Of a stretch of DNA of 64,000 bases, positions 32,585-41,085 are shown one piece after another. The stretch comes from Verrucomicrobiota bacterium (GTDB lineage Bacteria > Verrucomicrobiota > Verrucomicrobiia > Palsa-1439). Location of the stretch: positions 85,215-149,214 of the forward strand of contig PLZV01000013.1 of the NCBI GenBank assembly GCA_003152315.1. The letters are read 5' to 3'. Below the pieces are notes generated by a model. That model was not told where the DNA came from. It saw only the letters and a program-made list of their open reading frames with translations, and made no database searches. Numbering within the stretch: position 1 is the first letter of the stretch; the number at the start of each line of letters is the position of its first letter. The position numbers and the translations under genes were made by a program.

Positions 32585-34294
32585 ATGTTCGAAGGTGAAG
32601 GCGCAATACTTTCCGAACTGCTGCGCGAGCGTAATCTGGTCGGCCCCGACCAATTTCGCGAGCTGCAGGAGGAGCACGAGCGCACCGGCAAACCGCTCTC
32701 GCAAGTCATCATCGATTTCGGTCTGGTCAGCGAGGAACAGTTGCTGCGCGCCGTGGCCGAGCACCTGAACCTGGAGTACCTGAACCTCGAGGACATCGAC
32801 ATTGACAAGGCCGTGCTACGCATCATGCCTTCGAGCGTGGCGCGCATGTATCGGGCGGTGCCTGTCGCCATCGCTGGAAACACCGTCACCGTGGCGGTGA
32901 TGGACCCGTACAATGCGCAGCTTGTCGGCGAGCTTTCCTTCATCCTCGGCAAGGACGTCCAACTGGCTGTCGCACCTTCGAAGCAGATCGAGGACGCGAT
33001 CCTTCGTTTCTTTGGTGAAGAGAGCGAGTCCCTGAAAGATGTGCTGGAGGACATGGAGTCGCAGCTCGCTTCCGCGGAGGTCGTCGAGACGGCGACGAAA
33101 TCGGGCGGGACCGCGGCTCTGGAGGAATTGGCGAGCCAGGCGCCCATCGTGCGGTTCGTGAATTTGATCCTGTTCCAGGCGATTCAGGACCGCGCCAGTG
33201 ACATTCACTTTGAGCCGTTTGAAGACGAATTCAAGATTCGCTATCGCGTAGACGGAGCCTTGTATGAAATGGCGCCACCGCCCAAGCATCTGGCGCTGCC
33301 GGTGATCTCGCGCATTAAAGTCATGTCCAACCTGAACATCGCCGAGCGCCGCCTACCGCAAGACGGACGTATTCAGCTCAACATCGGCGGGAAGCAGGTG
33401 GATCTGCGCGTTTCGACGTTGCCGACGCAATACGGTGAATCGGTGGTGCTTCGTGTTCTGGATCGTTCGGTGGTCAACCTCGAGCTGGAAAGCCTGGGGA
33501 TGCCGCCTGAAATTTTCGAGCAGACGAAGGAAGTCATCAAGGTGCCCAATGGCATTTTCATCGTCACAGGGCCAACGGGATCCGGAAAGACCACCACGTT
33601 GTATTCGTGCCTGAAGCGCATCAATACGATCGACATGAAGCTGCTTACTTCGGAAGATCCCGTGGAGTATGACATTGAGGGCATCATGCAAGTGCCGATC
33701 AATGAGGCGATCGGCCTGACGTTCGCGCGGGCGTTGCGTGCGTTTCTCCGTCAGGATCCTGACATCATCATGGTCGGCGAAATGCGCGACTTGGAGACGG
33801 CGCAAATCTCCATTCAAGCCTCACTGACGGGTCATTTGGTGTTTACGACCCTGCATACCAACGACGCATCCGGCGCGGTCACGCGCATGATCGACATGGG
33901 GGTCGAGCCCTTTCTGATCAGTTCCACGCTGCAAGGCATCCTCGCCCAGCGTCTCGTACGCAAAGCCTGCAAGAAGTGCCGGATCGCTTATGAGCCGACC
34001 GAGGCGGTATTGTCCGAGTTGGCGCTGACAAAGGAAGACACGCAAGGTCGTCCATTTTATTATGGCAAGGGCTGCATGGAATGCAACGAAACGGGGTACA
34101 AAGGCCGCAAAGGTCTGTTCGAACTGCTCGTCATGTCGGAGCCGATTCGTGAATTGATCAACATGCGGTCGCCCGCGGGTGTCCTTCGCGCCCGCGCACT
34201 GGAGTTGGGAATGAGGACGTTGCGGGAAGACGGCATTCGCAGCATTCTCGATGGAGAGACAACCGTGGAAGAGGTTCTTAAGTACACATCATAA
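32585..34294 (+). CDS. pilB: Type IV pilus/T2SS assembly ATPase (PilB/GspE family), second copy
   Basis: A 569-residue paralogue of the ATPase at 29739. N-terminal MshEN-type domain (LLRERNLVGPDQFRELQEEH), Walker [15 protein letters not shown] near 335, SEDPVEYDIEGIMQV, canonical [32 protein letters not shown] and zinc motif CKKC...CMEC are all intact. ATG 32585 has GGGAGG about 10 bases upstream. It follows pilT directly and precedes pilC. The two ATPases may serve different machines (pilus and type II-like secretion) or form a mixed system; sequence alone does not decide. Confidence 0.94.
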   Translation: MFEGEGAILSELLRERNLVGPDQFRELQEEHERTGKPLSQVIIDFGLVSEEQLLRAVAEHLNLEYLNLEDIDIDKAVLRIMPSSVARMYRAVPVAIAGNTVTVAVMDPYNAQLVGELSFILGKDVQLAVAPSKQIEDAILRFFGEESESLKDVLEDMESQLASAEVVETATKSGGTAALEELASQAPIVRFVNLILFQAIQDRASDIHFEPFEDEFKIRYRVDGALYEMAPPPKHLALPVISRIKVMSNLNIAERRLPQDGRIQLNIGGKQVDLRVSTLPTQYGESVVLRVLDRSVVNLELESLGMPPEIFEQTKEVIKVPNGIFIVTGPTGSGKTTTLYSCLKRINTIDMKLLTSEDPVEYDIEGIMQVPINEAIGLTFARALRAFLRQDPDIIMVGEMRDLETAQISIQASLTGHLVFTTLHTNDASGAVTRMIDMGVEPFLISSTLQGILAQRLVRKACKKCRIAYEPTEAVLSELALTKEDTQGRPFYYGKGCMECNETGYKGRKGLFELLVMSEPIRELINMRSPAGVLRARALELGMRTLREDGIRSILDGETTVEEVLKYTS

Positions 34295-34343
34295 CAGCGC
34301 GGACGCCCACCGGGCCGTGGGCGAGAGGCGCGGAGGATGGTCC

Positions 34344-35639
34344 ATGCCAAAATTCAGCTATGTAGCATTGGATACGCGGGGCAAGGAAATTACCGGCGTT
34401 CTGGAGAGCGAGAACACAACGTCGGCAGTGAGCCGCATTCGTGAAATGGGCTACTTCCCCACAAATGTGGCCGAGACCGACAAGGCGCCAATGAAGAAGG
34501 GCGCCAAGACGTCAGGAGGCGCCGCGCCGGGGGGAGGCAAGGCTGGGGCCAAGAAGGGGCTTGGTGGCATCAATCTCAACTTCCTTAATTCTGGGAAAGT
34601 TAAGACCAAACTCCTGACGGCCTTTACGCGCCAATTGGCCACACTGATCGATGCGGGGTTGCCCTTGCTGCGCGGTCTCGATGTGCTGCGCAAGGGAGAG
34701 AAGAACGCGACGCTCAAGCGCACGTTGCAACAGATCGCCGAGAGCGTTGAGGCAGGCAGTACTTTCAGCGAAGCGTTGGCCCAGCATCCGAAGGTATTCA
34801 ACCGCCTTTACGTCAACATGGTGCGCGCCGGCGAAGCGGGCGGCGTACTCGATGTCACTCTCGGGCGACTTGCGGACTTTCAGGAAAAGGCCCAGAAGAT
34901 CAAGAATAAGGTCATCTCGGCGATGGTCTACCCGGCCGTCGTCATCTTCGTGGCATTGACAATCGTGACGTTCCTGATGGTCGTCATTGTTCCCAAGTTC
35001 CAGGAAATCTTCAGCGACCTGCTGGAAGGCAAATCGCTGCCGGGACTGACCTTGTTCGTCATGAAGATCAGTTATCTGGTACAGCATCAGATTCTGCTCG
35101 TTGCCGGCTGTATCGCGGCCCTGGTGATCGCGGTCAAGATGATCGGCAAGACGGAGAAGGGACGGTTCTATTTGGACAAGATCAAATTGAACGCGCCTGT
35201 GTTTGGACAACTGATCCGCAAGGTTGGTATCGCCCGCTTCACCCGCACGTTGGGGACACTGATCGCCAGCGGCGTGCCGATTCTACAGGCCCTCAACATC
35301 GTGCGCGAGACCTCGGGCAATGCTGTCATCGCGAAGGCCGTCTCGCAGGTCCACGACTCTGTGAAGGAGGGCGAACGCATTGTGGCACCGCTGGAAGCCT
35401 CGGGGGTATTCCCGCCGATGGTGATTAGCATGGTGGACGTTGGCGAGGAAACCGGCGCCCTGCCTGACATGTTGATGAAAGTCGCCGACGTCTATGATGA
35501 TGAAGTTGACAATGCGGTGACAGCAATTACTTCCTTGCTGGAGCCGATCATGATCGTGTTCTTGGCCGTCGTCGTCGGCACCATTGTCATCGCCATGTTC
35601 ATGCCGCTGATCAGCGTCATCGGTTCGCTGGGCGGTTAG
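34344..35639 (+). CDS. pilC: Pilus inner-membrane platform protein PilC/GspF
   Basis: A 431-residue T2SSF-family protein with two repeated cytosolic domains (FTRQLATLIDAGLPLLRGL near 92 and FTRTLGTLIASGVPILQAL near 295), each followed by hydrophobic helices; the last is near residues 400-425. The N-terminus MPKFSYVALDTRGKEITGVL is the classical start. A low-complexity Gly/Ala/Lys linker (residues 52-76) is unusual. ATG 34344 has GGAGG 7 bases upstream; the open frame further upstream overlaps the end of pilB. Last gene of the plus-strand pilus operon. Confidence 0.95.
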   Translation: MPKFSYVALDTRGKEITGVLESENTTSAVSRIREMGYFPTNVAETDKAPMKKGAKTSGGAAPGGGKAGAKKGLGGINLNFLNSGKVKTKLLTAFTRQLATLIDAGLPLLRGLDVLRKGEKNATLKRTLQQIAESVEAGSTFSEALAQHPKVFNRLYVNMVRAGEAGGVLDVTLGRLADFQEKAQKIKNKVISAMVYPAVVIFVALTIVTFLMVVIVPKFQEIFSDLLEGKSLPGLTLFVMKISYLVQHQILLVAGCIAALVIAVKMIGKTEKGRFYLDKIKLNAPVFGQLIRKVGIARFTRTLGTLIASGVPILQALNIVRETSGNAVIAKAVSQVHDSVKEGERIVAPLEASGVFPPMVISMVDVGEETGALPDMLMKVADVYDDEVDNAVTAITSLLEPIMIVFLAVVVGTIVIAMFMPLISVIGSLGG

Positions 35640-35662
35640 GCCGGGAGGGATTCGAGCAGCGG

Positions 35663-35700
35663 GCGGCGAACTTGCGCAAGCGGGACCGCCGCTTTATTTT
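35663..35700 (+). terminator. Possible terminator between convergent pilC and exonuclease genes
   Basis: GCGGCG (35663-35668) pairs with CGCCGC (35687-35692) around an inner CTTGCGCAAG hairpin, followed by TTTATTTT. It lies just after the pilC stop; the T-run overlaps the end of the opposite gene. Confidence 0.4.
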
Positions 35701-36590
35701 GCTGTGAAGAGGTCCCTCTCTCCCGTTGCGGCTGACGCTGTCAACTCCGCCAACAAGGATTTGAACCCGAATCGACGACAGAGAACGGAGAGGGCCGCCG
35801 TATCCGGTGGCTGAACCTTCAAAGTCTCCAGATCGAAGACCAAAGGAACATCGGTTTGGAGTGCGATCAGCTGTCGATTGACCCGCAGCCTCTCCGCGGA
35901 TGCGACCAGCGTCTCGCGCAGCTTCGGTTTGACAATCTCGGAGACACGGGCCAGAAGATTGTCCAGGGTCCCGTATGCCTGCAGTAATTGGGCGGCAGTT
36001 TTCTCGCCGATGCCGGGCGCGCCGGGGATGTTATCGACCGAATCGCCCAGCAAACTGAGCAGATCGACCATCTGCTCAGGGGCGACACCAAAGCGCGTTT
36101 TGACGCCGGCGGGATCGACAATGATAGTTTCCTTGCCATCCGGACGAAGAAGACGGATGCGCGGCCCTACGATTTGCATGAAATCCTTGTCACTGCTGGC
36201 AATGAGCACGCCGCGGCCTGTGTTCGCGGCCTGCACCGCGAGCGTGGCGATAATGTCATCCGCCTCGTCGCCCTCGATCTCCACAATCGGGATGTGCAGC
36301 GCTTGGAGAATCTCGCGTATCGCGGGAAGTTGCTCTTCGAGAGCGGGTGGGGTGGGGGGGCGCTGAGCCTTGTAACTCGGCAGCAGGGCGAGCCGCTTCT
36401 GTGGGGCGCCAAGGTCAAAGACAGCCGCATGATGGGATGGCGTGTGATCCGCAGCCATTTTCCTGAGCATTTTAGTCAGCCCGTAGATGGCGTTGACGGG
36501 CGCGCCATCCGGTCCGGTGAGGATGCGAATGGCGAAGAACGCGCGGTAAATCAGCGAATACGCATCATAGAGAAGGACGGTCTCAGGCAT
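35694..36590 (-). CDS. Stand-alone 5'-3' exonuclease (PolA N-terminal type)
   Basis: A 298-residue FEN-like nuclease equal to the N-terminal domain of DNA polymerase I without the polymerase. Metal-binding acids are visible in LLYDAYSLIYRAFF, AAVFDLGAP, VEIEGDEADDIIATLA and LIASSDKDFMQIV, and the helix-hairpin-helix in LLGDSVDNIPGAPGIGEKTA. It removes RNA primers or flaps. The start ATG 36590 begins the conserved N-terminus. It lies in the pocket between the two halves of the pilus locus, convergent with pilC, and has no obvious link to pili. Confidence 0.92.
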   Translation of the reverse strand: MPETVLLYDAYSLIYRAFFAIRILTGPDGAPVNAIYGLTKMLRKMAADHTPSHHAAVFDLGAPQKRLALLPSYKAQRPPTPPALEEQLPAIREILQALHIPIVEIEGDEADDIIATLAVQAANTGRGVLIASSDKDFMQIVGPRIRLLRPDGKETIIVDPAGVKTRFGVAPEQMVDLLSLLGDSVDNIPGAPGIGEKTAAQLLQAYGTLDNLLARVSEIVKPKLRETLVASAERLRVNRQLIALQTDVPLVFDLETLKVQPPDTAALSVLCRRFGFKSLLAELTASAATGERDLFTAK

Positions 36591-36623
36591 GGTGCGGCGA
36601 ACGTATCACGCCGCTGGAAATAA

Positions 36624-36663
36624 AACAACCCGGTCCAGAATTGAGGCCTGAAGCCGGGTTGTT
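36624..36663 (-). terminator. Rho-independent terminator of the pilM/N-O-P-Q operon
   Basis: A perfect 10-bp stem AACAACCCGG/CCGGGTTGTT around a 20-base loop. On the minus strand it is followed by TTTTATTT. It lies 17 bases beyond the secretin stop. Confidence 0.8.
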
Positions 36664-36679
36664 CGAATGGACGCAGCCG

Positions 36680-39229
36680 CTAACGGGCAGTGACAGTCAG
36701 CGGAGTGCGATGAATCGGATTGCCCGCGGGATCGATCAGCCGCGCGGTCACGAAGATCAGCAGGTTGCGTTTGTTTCGCACGGTGGTCTTGGTGCGGAAC
36801 AGGCGTCCGACCATCGGAATGTCGCCAAGGAAAGGAACTTTATCATCAATCTTCTGCAGTTGCTCCGTGATCAGACCGCCCAGAACGACCGTTTGACCGT
36901 CCCAAATTACCACGCTGGTGATCAGATCGCGGGTGGAAAACAGCGGTTGCTTGATGTCGTTGGCAGTAGTGACGGTACCCAAGTTGATGACGTTACCGTA
37001 GTTGATGAATCCAAGGAAATCCGTGACCTGGGGGATGAGGGTCAAGCTGATCGTGTTACCATCGGCTCCCACGAACGGGGTGACGTTGAAGACCACGCCG
37101 ACCGGTCGAGTTGCGAAAGCACTCGGAGTCGATGGCACTATCGTGGGTTGCGTGGTACCGACGAAGCCGTTGGCAGCCTGACCCTGTTGGATAGTAGCGG
37201 TGCTGAACGTTGTGGGATAGATGAACTCTTGCGCGACACGGATTTGTGCTTGCGCGCCGCTGATCGTGGTAACCCTTGGCGACGAGAGGACGTCGGCGCT
37301 CTGCTTCTGGGAGAGCGCCTTGATAACGACCTGGAACTGCGGGTTGGTCAAAATGCCGCGAATGGTTCCGATTTGGTCCGCCCCCGAGTTAACGGCGCCG
37401 AAACCAGCGCCCGCCAGCAGGGCGTCAACCGCATTTCCCTGGATAGCGGTGGAGTCTCGTAGACCGGGCGTCACATCGAAGGATCCGGGAGCACCACTTC
37501 CGGGAGGAAAGGATCCAGTCCCGTTGCCGCCGGTAGCATCGAAGCTGCCAAGCTGCTTGGTGCCCACTTGCCAGTCGAAGCCAAGCTCATCGAGGTCGTT
37601 TTGGGAAATCTCCACAAACTTGGCCTCGATTTCGACTTGCGGCGGGATGGCATTGAACGTCGCCAAGATGCGCTCGAAATCCTCAAGGTTCTCAACTGTG
37701 TTGTGGACGACGATGATACTCGTGCGGTCGTTGTAAAAAATGCTGGAATTCGTGGGGAACAACACGCCTGCGTCGACGAACATTTGTTTAATAGTATTAG
37801 TTTCCACTAAAATACTGACTTGGGGAAGCACGGAGGACGGTCCAGATTGTATCGCGGGCGCCGACTGGGCCGCGCCACCGCCTCCGCCACCAGTTTGCTG
37901 CGTTTGCGTCGTGACCGCCGTGTAATTCGTGACTTCCACAGAAGCTCTAAACGCACCGGGATTGACGGGATAGATGCGCGTGACCATGTCGCCTGACGGC
38001 GCATCAATTGGCAGGACGATCACCGCGCTGGATTCGACGCGGTATTTCAAATTGGCGAGAGTCGTCACATATTTCAAAGCCTCGATCAACGGAACATTGC
38101 GCAAGGAAAGCGTGATTTTGCGGCCTTCAATCTCATTTCCGGCACCAGGAGCCGTACCGGGTTCCGGTGGTGTCGTACCGGGTGCAGGGGGTGGCGCGGC
38201 TGGGGGAACGGCAGGGCCGGTTGGGGCCGTAATGCCACCGCCCAAGACGATATTCACACCGATCTTCTCGGGATCGAGCCGTCGGCTTTCGTCGCTGAGG
38301 AAAGTGATGACGTCGCTGACCACCGCCTCGCGGTAATTAATTTCGGGGACAATGATCTCGTTCAGCTTCCGCAGGATTCCCTGTTGGCGCACGGCCTCGC
38401 GACCGATGACGCCGACGTCTTTGTCGGGTTTGGGGGCCTGCACCTCACGACTGAGGGGCGGAACCCAGGCGTCCTCGATCTGCCAGAGACGATGCGCGCG
38501 AGATTCGTCAGCGGCACCGATGGCGATATCATTGCGCGCCTTGTCGACAGAGCGGAGCAGGGTGGAGGCATCCGCATTATAGGCATCGAGCAGGAGAATT
38601 TGTTGGAAACGCCGCTCAGCCTCGTCGTACTGGCCGGAATTCATCAGGATCTTGCCTTCACGAAAAAGTTTCTTAATCTGGTCTTTTCTGGCGAGGAACT
38701 CGGGGTCTTTGTCAGGCGCAGGCCCGGAAGAACTGGTGGTAGGGGCCGGGTACCGTGCTGCAGTAGTGGTCGGCGTCGATTCGAACTTTTTGGTCTTGAT
38801 AATGACGTTCTCAGCGGCTCGGTTCTTGGGGTCGTATTCCAACGCCTTTTGGGCTAGTTGGCGGGCCTTTGTGTAATCGCCGGCTTGGAAGGCGGCATCG
38901 GCGAGGCGCGAGTACGAGGTGGTCAAACCCTGTAGTGCCCGACTGTAATCGATCTCCGTGGCTTTTGCACGTGGGAGAATCTTGACGGCTTCTTCGAGCT
39001 TGTCGATGGCCTCCTGGTACTTGCCGCTATAGTAAAGCTTCTCCCCGTCATCGATCAGTTTACGGGCGGTGATCTGAGCTTCCTGACGGCGAACGATCTC
39101 TTCTCGGGCAGCCTGCTCCGGGCTTGTGGAACTGGCGGATGAGGAAGTTGCCGTTGCGGCAGGCAGGTTCCTAGACGCGATCAAGTATGCGCCGCTCGTG
39201 AGCAACACCAATAAGATTCTTCTTGTCAT
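36680..39229 (-). CDS. Secretin (PilQ/GspD family) with N-terminal TPR region; Amuc_1098-like
   Basis: An 849-residue outer-membrane pore protein. Signal peptide MTRRILLVLLTSGAYLIA; a Ser/Ala-rich linker; TPR-like repeats about 45-170 and 220-260; N-type domains with VVSDVITFLSDES, LSLRNVPLIEALKYVTTLAN and a second IIVVHNTVENLEDFERIL; the secretin domain from about 680 (VLSSPRVTTISGAQAQIRVA, VGVVFNVTPFVGAD, VVLGGLITEQ, FLGDIPMVGRLF). A Gly-rich insertion (GGGGGGAAQ) lies mid-protein. ATG 39229 has GGAGA 7 bases upstream. Last gene of the operon, as Amuc_1098 is in the Akkermansia locus. It would let pilus or secreted protein through the outer membrane. Confidence 0.92.
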   Translation of the reverse strand: MTRRILLVLLTSGAYLIASRNLPAATATSSSASSTSPEQAAREEIVRRQEAQITARKLIDDGEKLYYSGKYQEAIDKLEEAVKILPRAKATEIDYSRALQGLTTSYSRLADAAFQAGDYTKARQLAQKALEYDPKNRAAENVIIKTKKFESTPTTTAARYPAPTTSSSGPAPDKDPEFLARKDQIKKLFREGKILMNSGQYDEAERRFQQILLLDAYNADASTLLRSVDKARNDIAIGAADESRAHRLWQIEDAWVPPLSREVQAPKPDKDVGVIGREAVRQQGILRKLNEIIVPEINYREAVVSDVITFLSDESRRLDPEKIGVNIVLGGGITAPTGPAVPPAAPPPAPGTTPPEPGTAPGAGNEIEGRKITLSLRNVPLIEALKYVTTLANLKYRVESSAVIVLPIDAPSGDMVTRIYPVNPGAFRASVEVTNYTAVTTQTQQTGGGGGGAAQSAPAIQSGPSSVLPQVSILVETNTIKQMFVDAGVLFPTNSSIFYNDRTSIIVVHNTVENLEDFERILATFNAIPPQVEIEAKFVEISQNDLDELGFDWQVGTKQLGSFDATGGNGTGSFPPGSGAPGSFDVTPGLRDSTAIQGNAVDALLAGAGFGAVNSGADQIGTIRGILTNPQFQVVIKALSQKQSADVLSSPRVTTISGAQAQIRVAQEFIYPTTFSTATIQQGQAANGFVGTTQPTIVPSTPSAFATRPVGVVFNVTPFVGADGNTISLTLIPQVTDFLGFINYGNVINLGTVTTANDIKQPLFSTRDLITSVVIWDGQTVVLGGLITEQLQKIDDKVPFLGDIPMVGRLFRTKTTVRNKRNLLIFVTARLIDPAGNPIHRTPLTVTAR

Positions 39230-39332
39230 AGACGATTCTCCATTCCGTTCTCCACTCACCGAGGCATCGCGCGCAGGCCCTGTATCACCATACCGAACCA
39301 GAATAATCTTCGGGATTTCTGTGTAAGTCAAA

Positions 39333-40139
39333 CTACTGCTGAGACTTGATGGTGTACGGGTTCCCTGTCTGTGAGTCAACGATTACCATCTGCTTTAGAT
39401 CGATGTCAACGACTTTGTAAGTCTTACCAGTACACTGGATCAACTGTCCGCGGCGGTATTCGCGATTTGGACTGGCGACATCACAGCGGACTTGCGCCAC
39501 CGGCTCCTCTTCCACGCCAGCTTGTCCCAACACGAGGGTCTTCGGTTTGTTCCCGGGATGCTGCACCGTCAATTCCGAGACATCGGTTTCGTGTTGGCCG
39601 CCGAGAGCCGGATCGTCCACGGTCTTGGTCTTCTTCTCGAATTTCACAACCTTGTAGCCCGTGTCCTCATAGCGGTCCTTGATGAGGTCACCCACAGCCC
39701 GAATAAAAAACGAGTGGGCGCGAAACTGGAAATTAGCCTGGAAATTATAGCCCTCTCCCTTGTCGGCATCGTAGGAGTACGTCTTGAAAAGCAGGGTAAA
39801 CGGTTTGTGAACGACGGCCAGCAGGATGGGGAGACCGTTCGTCACGCCCGTAACATCAATGACGTTCGACTTGGGCGCCACGTAGGCTGTTGCGCTGAAA
39901 ACAGTGAGGGCTACGTTCGTTGACCACAGGGGTGGATCCGCCACTGCCTGGATGGCATTCGAATAGACTTGCAGGGGAATGTGCGAAGTAAGTTGCGGTT
40001 TTGGCGCTTTTCGAGGTGCGTCATTGAGTTCCGTGCTGAGCGCGCTGACTTTCAGGGCGAGCAGGACTGCCGAGACGATCAGGAGGATCAGCGCGGCAGC
40101 CAGGGTGACTTTCTCGTAGTGTTTCTTCAGGAAATCCAT
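39333..40139 (-). CDS. Pilus alignment-type membrane protein (Amuc_1099-like, PilP/GspC-like position)
   Basis: A 268-residue bitopic protein: a short cytosolic MDFLKKHYEKV, one membrane helix (about 12-32) and a periplasmic part. The C-terminus EYRRGQLIQCTGKTYKVVDI followed by DLKQMVIVDSQTG looks like the small beta-domain of PilP/GspC proteins that touches the secretin. I do not recognise a named family for the middle. By position (between the Amuc_1100-like gene and the secretin) it corresponds to Amuc_1099. ATG 40139 is chosen because it begins the typical Lys-rich anchor. Confidence 0.68.
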   Translation of the reverse strand: MDFLKKHYEKVTLAAALILLIVSAVLLALKVSALSTELNDAPRKAPKPQLTSHIPLQVYSNAIQAVADPPLWSTNVALTVFSATAYVAPKSNVIDVTGVTNGLPILLAVVHKPFTLLFKTYSYDADKGEGYNFQANFQFRAHSFFIRAVGDLIKDRYEDTGYKVVKFEKKTKTVDDPALGGQHETDVSELTVQHPGNKPKTLVLGQAGVEEEPVAQVRCDVASPNREYRRGQLIQCTGKTYKVVDIDLKQMVIVDSQTGNPYTIKSQQ

Positions 40140-40163
40140 GTCGAATCTTCCAGCCCTCGCCAA

Positions 40164-41084
40164 TTATGCATCCGGCTTCCCAGTTTCGGCCTTGCCTGCG
40201 GGCTTGCTAGGGAATTCGATCAGATCAATCCGCACGGTCACGGCCAGGCGCGTGCGTTTTGGTGGCGAAACCCCCGCCAGCGCAGGAGTCCCACCCGGTG
40301 GCGTCGCCCCGGGCTTCTCAGCAGGGGGGGGCGGCTCGCCGGTAACCTGCACCTTACGGACCGCAAAAAACCAATCGGATTTTGTGAGACTGTTGAGGAA
40401 ATCACGCAGTGCCTCTGGGGTACAGTGAAACTGAAACTCAAACGGTAGCGTTTGATAGAGCGCCTTGGGATCGTTGACGATCGGTACATCCAGTGAGTCG
40501 GAGCCGTTATTGGATTCGACTTCCGACCGGCGAATTTGGGTAATGTCATCCACGCGGCTTTCGATGAGCAAGGAGCTGATTTTTTCGATGGCGCGAAGTT
40601 GCTTCACCAACAAGGTCACGACGCGTTTGGTGTCCTCGTCGGAAAGATTGCGGGCGGGGATGGTCGGTGGTGTCCCGGCGTAACGGCTGAACCCGAAGGC
40701 GAATCCGTCCACGATTTTGACATTCTCGCCGGCCGCTTGCCGCAATTTGGCCAGTTGGGAGGCCATCATTTGCAGGAAGGCCACGGGCCGCAAATCAGGC
40801 GGTGCATGAATCCGACTGTGGGCGACGTTGGCCAGAAGCTCCTGATACAGGTGGTCAACCTGCGCGCGGTCCTGTTTTAGGATGTCAATGTTCTCTTTCG
40901 CCGGGGCGGGCTTGGTCTGTAGCAGATGGTTGAGCTCTGACATTTGTTCTGTCAGGGCGGCATCGATTTCCGCCTTCTTTCCCGACGCCTGCTGCTGGAG
41001 CCAGACTACCACTCCGAGCACGACTAGGAACGCCGCAACAAAGGCGACGATCATTGCATGTTTTTTCAACCACGAGACGTTCAT
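40164..41084 (-). CDS. Amuc_1100 homologue (PilO-like bitopic pilus protein)
   Basis: A 306-residue protein: short cytosolic end (MNVSWLKKHAM), one membrane helix (about 10-29), a coiled-coil-like stretch to about residue 90, then two alpha/beta domains. FAFGFSRYAGTPPTIPA, LRAIEKISSLLIES, LPFEFQFHCTPEALRDFLN, SLTKSDWFFAVRKVQV and the final TVRIDLIEF align in order and spacing with my recollection of Akkermansia Amuc_1100 (317 residues), whose fold is PilN/PilO-like. A Pro/Gly/Ala-rich loop before the last strand is also shared. In Akkermansia the protein is linked to pili and stimulates TLR2. Here it lies between a PilM/PilN protein and an Amuc_1099-like protein, the expected PilO place. Confidence 0.85.
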   Translation of the reverse strand: MNVSWLKKHAMIVAFVAAFLVVLGVVVWLQQQASGKKAEIDAALTEQMSELNHLLQTKPAPAKENIDILKQDRAQVDHLYQELLANVAHSRIHAPPDLRPVAFLQMMASQLAKLRQAAGENVKIVDGFAFGFSRYAGTPPTIPARNLSDEDTKRVVTLLVKQLRAIEKISSLLIESRVDDITQIRRSEVESNNGSDSLDVPIVNDPKALYQTLPFEFQFHCTPEALRDFLNSLTKSDWFFAVRKVQVTGEPPPPAEKPGATPPGGTPALAGVSPPKRTRLAVTVRIDLIEFPSKPAGKAETGKPDA

Positions 41085-41085
41085 G

